Shown one piece after another: positions 24,801-30,800 of a stretch of DNA of 64,000 nucleotides. The DNA is taken from positions 237,153 to 301,152 of the forward strand of contig JAQMWT010000341.1 in the NCBI GenBank assembly GCA_029834535.1. The letters are read 5' to 3'. The DNA is from Chrysophaeum taylorii (taxonomy: Eukaryota; Sar; Pelagophyceae; Pelagomonadales; Pelagomonadaceae). The position numbers were made by a program, and so were the translations under genes. Each line of letters begins with the position of its first letter. Within the stretch, counting starts at the first letter, position 1. The notes below the pieces were generated by a model. The model saw only the letters and a program-made list of their open reading frames with translations, ran no database searches and had not been told where the DNA came from.

Positions 24801-27800
24801 CAGTTGGCCGCGGAGGCTTTGTATGTCTGAGTGTTGGAAGTGGAACTAGTGGTGTTGGGGGTATTTTGTCGCTGGCATCGGGCCGCAGTACTTCAGTCAC
24901 GGGAGGCACGATGCGACTGGAGTCAGGCGAAGGCACGGCGTCGAGCAGTGGAACCATCTTGTTGCAGACAAGTAACGCTGGCGTCTGCGGTTCCAGCGGG
25001 CTGCTCATCTTTAGCTCGGGAAGTGCGGCGACGGGCAACGCCGGGTATGCCACAATCGGCAGCGGTGAATCCTCTTCTGCCAGTGGAGGTGCTCTGCGGC
25101 TCACAGTTGGGAGTGGCACAAGCGGAATTGGTGGCAAGGCCAAACTTCTGTCGGGCCGCAGTACGGCAGCATCTGGTGGTACGATCGACGTAAACAGCGC
25201 CGAGGGTACGGCGTCGAGCAGTGGCTCACTGCTCGTCCGGTCAGCTAACAGTGGCATCACTGGAGTGAGCGGATGGTTGGTATTCAGCTCTGGATCTTCG
25301 AATGCCGGAAACAGCGGATGCGTCTGCATGGCATCTGGCGCTGCGACAGCAGGGCGCGGAGGTACCGTGAGCGTTGTAGTTGGAAGTGGGACCAGCAACG
25401 CAGGTGGTGACCTCACTGTTGAAGCTGGGCGTTCAACATCTGCAAGTGGCGGCAGGGTGCAGCTGTCCTCGAGTGAGGGCACGGCGACCAGCAGCGGGAT
25501 GGTTGTCGTTAACACGGCCAACAGCGGCGTTGCGGGTAGCAGTGGCTCGCTAATCTTCAGCTCGGGCTCTGCCGTCTCTGGAAATTCTGGCAGCGTTGCT
25601 CTAGGTACGGGAGCTAGCAGTAGTGGACGCAGCGGGAGACTGATCATTGGAGTTGGAAGCGGCACCAGCGGGCGTGCAAACTGCGTTGCTTTTTACTCGG
25701 GACGCAGCACGAGCCACAGCGGTGGAACACTCAAGATTTATTCAGGCGAGGGAACGGTTTCGAGTGGTGGCGCCGTCAACATTCGCAGTGCCAACTCTGG
25801 CGTTGGTGGCGTGAGCGGGCGTCTGGTCTTCAGTTCTGGCTCGGGCGCTTCAGGAAATAGTGGCCTTTTGTTGCTTGGCTCCGGAGCATCGTCTGGGGGT
25901 CGTGGTGGTTGCGTAACACTTGCAGCTGGAAGTGGGACTAGCGGCTCTGGCGCCGCCATGGATGCCACGTCGGGGCGCAGTACGTCTGTCACAGGCGGAA
26001 AGGTCGTTGTCGATGGTGGTGAAGGAACTGCGTCTAGCAGTGGCCAGATCTCAATTCAGTCTGCAAACTCCGGCGGTGCAGGGTGCAGCGGGCACCTAGT
26101 CTTCAGCAGCGGGTCGGCAAACTCGGGAAACAGCGGGAGCTTCATGGTGGGTTCCGGAGTTTCAACGGCAGGCCGTGCCGGAGCGGTGATTATAGGCGTG
26201 GGCAGTGGTACGAGCGGCAGCGGGGCAGGGCTCTTTATCGTTTCTGGCCGCAGCTTGACTCAAAGTGGTGGCTATATCTCAACATCAACTGGCGAAGGAA
26301 CAGCCTCGAGTAGTGGAGCATTCGCGATCGCGTCAGCAAACAGTGGTGTCAATGGTATGAGCGGATTTCTGGTGTTCAGCTCGGGATCTTCACAGTCTGG
26401 AAACAGTGGCGCGGTGATGATCGGATCCGGGGCTTCATCTTCTGGGCGCGGTGGAGCAGTGTGCCTGAGCGTTGGCAGCGGCACGAGCGGATCTGGTGGA
26501 TCAATCCAGATACAGTCAGGCCAAAGCACGGTGCTCAGTGGGGGTTGCCTCGCCGTAGCGAGTGGAGAGGGGACTCAGTCAAGCAGCGGTTCAGTTTCTT
26601 TATGCACGGCAAACTCTGGAGTTCAAGGCACGAGCGGTCTGCTGGTGTTCAGCTCGGGTACTTCAGTCACGAGCAACAGCGGCGTGCTGGTCGTCGGATC
26701 GGGTGCTCCTAGTGCAGGTACTGGCGGATTGCTAGGGGTATGCGTCGGCAGTGGTACGAGCGGAATTGGAGGCGCTCTGAGCTTGGAGTCGGGACGTAGT
26801 ACTGTCAATTCGGGTGGTATCATTGTCATCGAGAGCGGTGAAGGAACTGCAAGTAGTAGTGGAGCGTTACATGTGAAAAGCACTAATTCCGGCGTTGGGG
26901 GCGTCACCGGCTATCTATCGTTTAGCTCTGGCACGACCAAGTCGAGCAACAGCGGAATGGTGTGCGTTGGTACAGGCGACGGCACTGCTGGACGTGGAGG
27001 TGGGATCAGCATAAGTGCTGGCAGCGGGACGAGTGGTGCCGCTGCTTCGGTTCACGTATCATCAGGGCAGAGCACAATGCATACAGGCGGTCACCTACGC
27101 GTGAGCGCAAGTGAAGGGACGGCAACAAGCAGCGGTGTTGTATGCATCTGCACTGCGAACAGTGGCGATACGGGCACGACCGGGCTGCTCTCGTTCAGTT
27201 CAGGATCTTCGCACACAGGTAACTCGGGTGTGCTACGTGCGGCTTCTGGTGTGGCATCGGTTGGCCGCGGAGGCTTTGTGAGTCTGAGTGTCGGAAGTGG
27301 AACTAGCGGTGCCGGGGGCATAATTTCGTTCGCATCGGGTCGTAGTACCTCTGTCACGGGAGGTACAATGCAGGTAGAGTCGGGCAAAAGCATCGCGTCA
27401 AGCAGTGGCACCATCATGTTGCGGACAAGCAACGCTGGAGTCAGCGGAAGCAGCGGGCTTCTCATCTTCAGCTCAGGGAGTGCAGTGACGGGCAACTCCG
27501 GAACTGTCATTATTGGAACCAGTGCTGCTTCTTCTGGATGTGGAGGTGCTGTGCGGCTCGCCGTCGGGAGTGGCACAAGCGGAGTTGGTGGCAATGCCAA
27601 AGTTGTATCAGGCCGAACTACGACAGCGTCTGGTGGTACGATCATCGTGATCAGCGCAGAGGGCACGGCATCGAGCAGTGGCTCGTTGCTCGTCCGAACG
27701 GCAAACAGCGGACTCACTGGAACGAGCGGATGGTTGGTTTTCAGCTCAGGTTCGTCAAAAGTGGGAAACAGCGGTAGCTTGACATTAGCTTCTGGTGGCG

Positions 27801-30800
27801 CGACAGCGGGCCGTGGAGGCAGCATTCGTGTTGCGGTTGGATGTGGCAGCAGTGCTGCAGCAGCGCGAGTTCAAATTCAAGCTGGTAGATCTGTGGAAGC
27901 GACAGGTGGCACAAGTTACTTTGGCAGTGGTGAAGGCATTGCCTCAAGTTCGGGTGCCATCATGGTAAAGTCTGCGAATTCTGGTATCTGTGGTGTGAGT
28001 GGGCACCTGATTTTCAGCACTGGCTCATCTGTGTCGGGGAACAGTGGCCTGATGTCATTCGCCTCTGGAACATCGACTAGTTGCCGTGGTGGCAGCATCG
28101 TGATCACTGCTGGGAGTGGGACCAGTGGAGCTAGTGCTTCAGTGCATGCCATTTCAGGGCGCAGTACGTCAGTCACGGGGGGGGGGTTCATGGTTTTCGG
28201 AGGCGAAGGTACTGTGTCCAGCAGTGGCCAGGTCTTCATTCAGTCAGCAAATTCAGGCGTCGTGGGCTGCAGCGGGCGCTTAGTCTTGAGCAGTGGGGCG
28301 GCCAAGTCAGGAAACAGTGGAAGATTGATGCTTGGTACTGCCAGTGCGACTGCAGGCCGCGGTGGAGTTGTGAGTGTGGGCGCTGGCAGCGGCACGAGTG
28401 GAGCTGGAATGCTTTCAATGAGTAGCACGGGGCGCAGTACGAGTCAAACCGGTGGCCATGTATCTGTGATCACTGGGGAAGGCACCGCAACGAGCAGTGG
28501 ACTGCTCGTTGTTCTTGCGGCAAACAGTGGCGCGAGTGGAGTGAGTGGAATTCTGGTTTTCTCGTCTGGATCAACGCAGTCTGGAAACAGTGGTGCGATT
28601 CTCGTCGGATCTGGTGCGGCGACATCAGGACGGGGAGGTTCCATCCGCGTCAGCGTGGGAAGTGGGGCCAGCGGTTCTGGTGGTGCATTCCGGGTGCAGT
28701 CTGGTCGTTGCGCGGTGCACAGTGGTGGACACGTCACGTTGGCGAGCGGAGAGGGGACGCTGTCGACCAGTGGGTCAGTTTCGATACGCACTGCGAACTC
28801 CGGAGTTCAAGGCGCCAGCGGTCTACTCGTCTTTAGCTCTGGATCAGCAAAGACTGGTAACAGCGGTGCGTTGATTGTTGGATCGGGTGCCGCCAGCGCC
28901 GGTACCGGCGCAGCGCTAAGTGTGAGTGTCGGCAGCGGTACAAGTGGATTCGGAGGGGCTCTTTGCTTGGTGTCCGGTCGCACTACGCTCGAATCGGGTG
29001 GAGTCGTGATGTTCGCGAGCGGTGAAGGAACTGCGACTAGCAGTGGTGTGCTGCGCGTGAACAGCGCAAATTCGGGTGTCGAGGGGGTCAGCGGGTGCCT
29101 GTTGTTCAGTTCTGGTTTAACGAAGTCCGGTAATAGCGGAACGGTGCGCATCGGCACGAGCGATACCACTGCTGGACGTGGAGGTGCGATTAGCATCACT
29201 GCGGGCAGCGGGACGAGTGGTGCGGCTCCTTGCGTTGACGTATCATCAGGACGGAGCACTGTTCGCACGGGCGGATATCTAAGCGTGAGCGCCAGTGAAG
29301 GAACGGCGACAAGCAGCGGTGCCGTGTGCATCCAGACAGCCAATAGTGGTATTGCTGGAACGAGCGGGATGCTCTCTTTTAGTTCAGGATCGTCGCAGAC
29401 AGGAAACTCGGGTACGCTGCGCGTGGCCTCTGGTGTGGCATCGGCTGGCCGCGGAGGTTTTGTGAGTCTGAGTGTTGGAAGTGGAAGCAGCGGTGTTGGG
29501 GGTACTACGTCGTTGGCATCAGGGCACAGCACGTCAGGCACGGGTGGCACAGTGCGGCTGCAGTCAGGCGAAGGCACCACGTCGAGCAGCGGCATGATCT
29601 CGCTGCGAACAAGCAATGCTGGCGTCTTTGGCTGCAGCGGGCTGCTCAGCTTCAGCTCTGGAAATGCGGCGACGGGTAATTCCGGGGTCGTGTTATTGGG
29701 TACCGGAGAATCCTCTTCTGGGCGTGGAGGTGCGGTGCGGCTTACTGTTGGAAGTGGCACCAGCGGTATCGGTGGCAAGGCCGAACTGTGGTCAGGCCGC
29801 ATTACGACCGCGTCTGGTGGTAACATCGTCGTAAACAGCGCTGAGGGTACGGTGTCGAGCAGTGGCTCGTTGATTTTCCGGACAGCAAACAGTGGAATCA
29901 CGGGAGCGAGCGGGCGGTTGGTATTCAGCTCTGGATCCTCGAGTGTGGGAAACAGCGGATGCGCCTGCATAGCCACGGGAACCGCGACGGCAGGTCGCGG
30001 AGGCACCGTTCTCATTGTGGTCGGGAGTGGGACCAGTAATGCGGGTGGCGAATGCAGAGTCAAGGCCGGGTGTTCAACGTCAGCAAGTGGCGGCGTGGTG
30101 CAGCTATCGTCGAGTGAGGGAACGGCGACCAGTAGCGGGATGATTGCCGTGACTACAGCAAACAGCGGCGTCGCGGGTGCCAGTGGCTTGCTGGTCTTCA
30201 GCACGGGCTCAGCATGCTCGGGAAATTCTGGCTCCGTTGCTCTCGGTTCGGGACCTGGTAGTGGTGGGCGCAGTGGGCGAGTGACAGTTGGCGTTGGAAG
30301 CGGCACCAGCGGGCTTGCAAATTCGGTTGCCTTTTACATGGGACGCAGCACGAGCCACAGTGGTGGAGCCTTTAAAGTTTCTTCCGGCGAGGGAGCTGCG
30401 ACAAGTAGCGGCGTTATCAAACTCCGCAGCGCCAACTCTGGCGTTGGTGGTGTGAGTGGGCACCTGGTATTCAGTTCTGGCTCGGGCGTTTCAGGGAACA
30501 GCGGATTGTTGTTGATTTCCTCCGGAGCATCGTCCGGCGGCCGGGGTGGCCGCGTCACAATAACTGCTGGAAGCGGCACTAGTGGCACGGGTGCTGCGGT
30601 GGATGCCACATCGGGGCGCAGTGCGTCTGTCACGGGCGGGAAGGTCGCTGTCGATGGTGGTGAAGGAAGTGCGTCCAGTAGTGGACAGATCTCCATTCAG
30701 TCTGCAAACGCGGGCATCGCCGGTTCCAGCGGGCGCATGGTCTTTAGCAGCGGGTCAACCACGTCCGGAAACAGCGGGAGCTTGATGTTGGGCACTGGAG

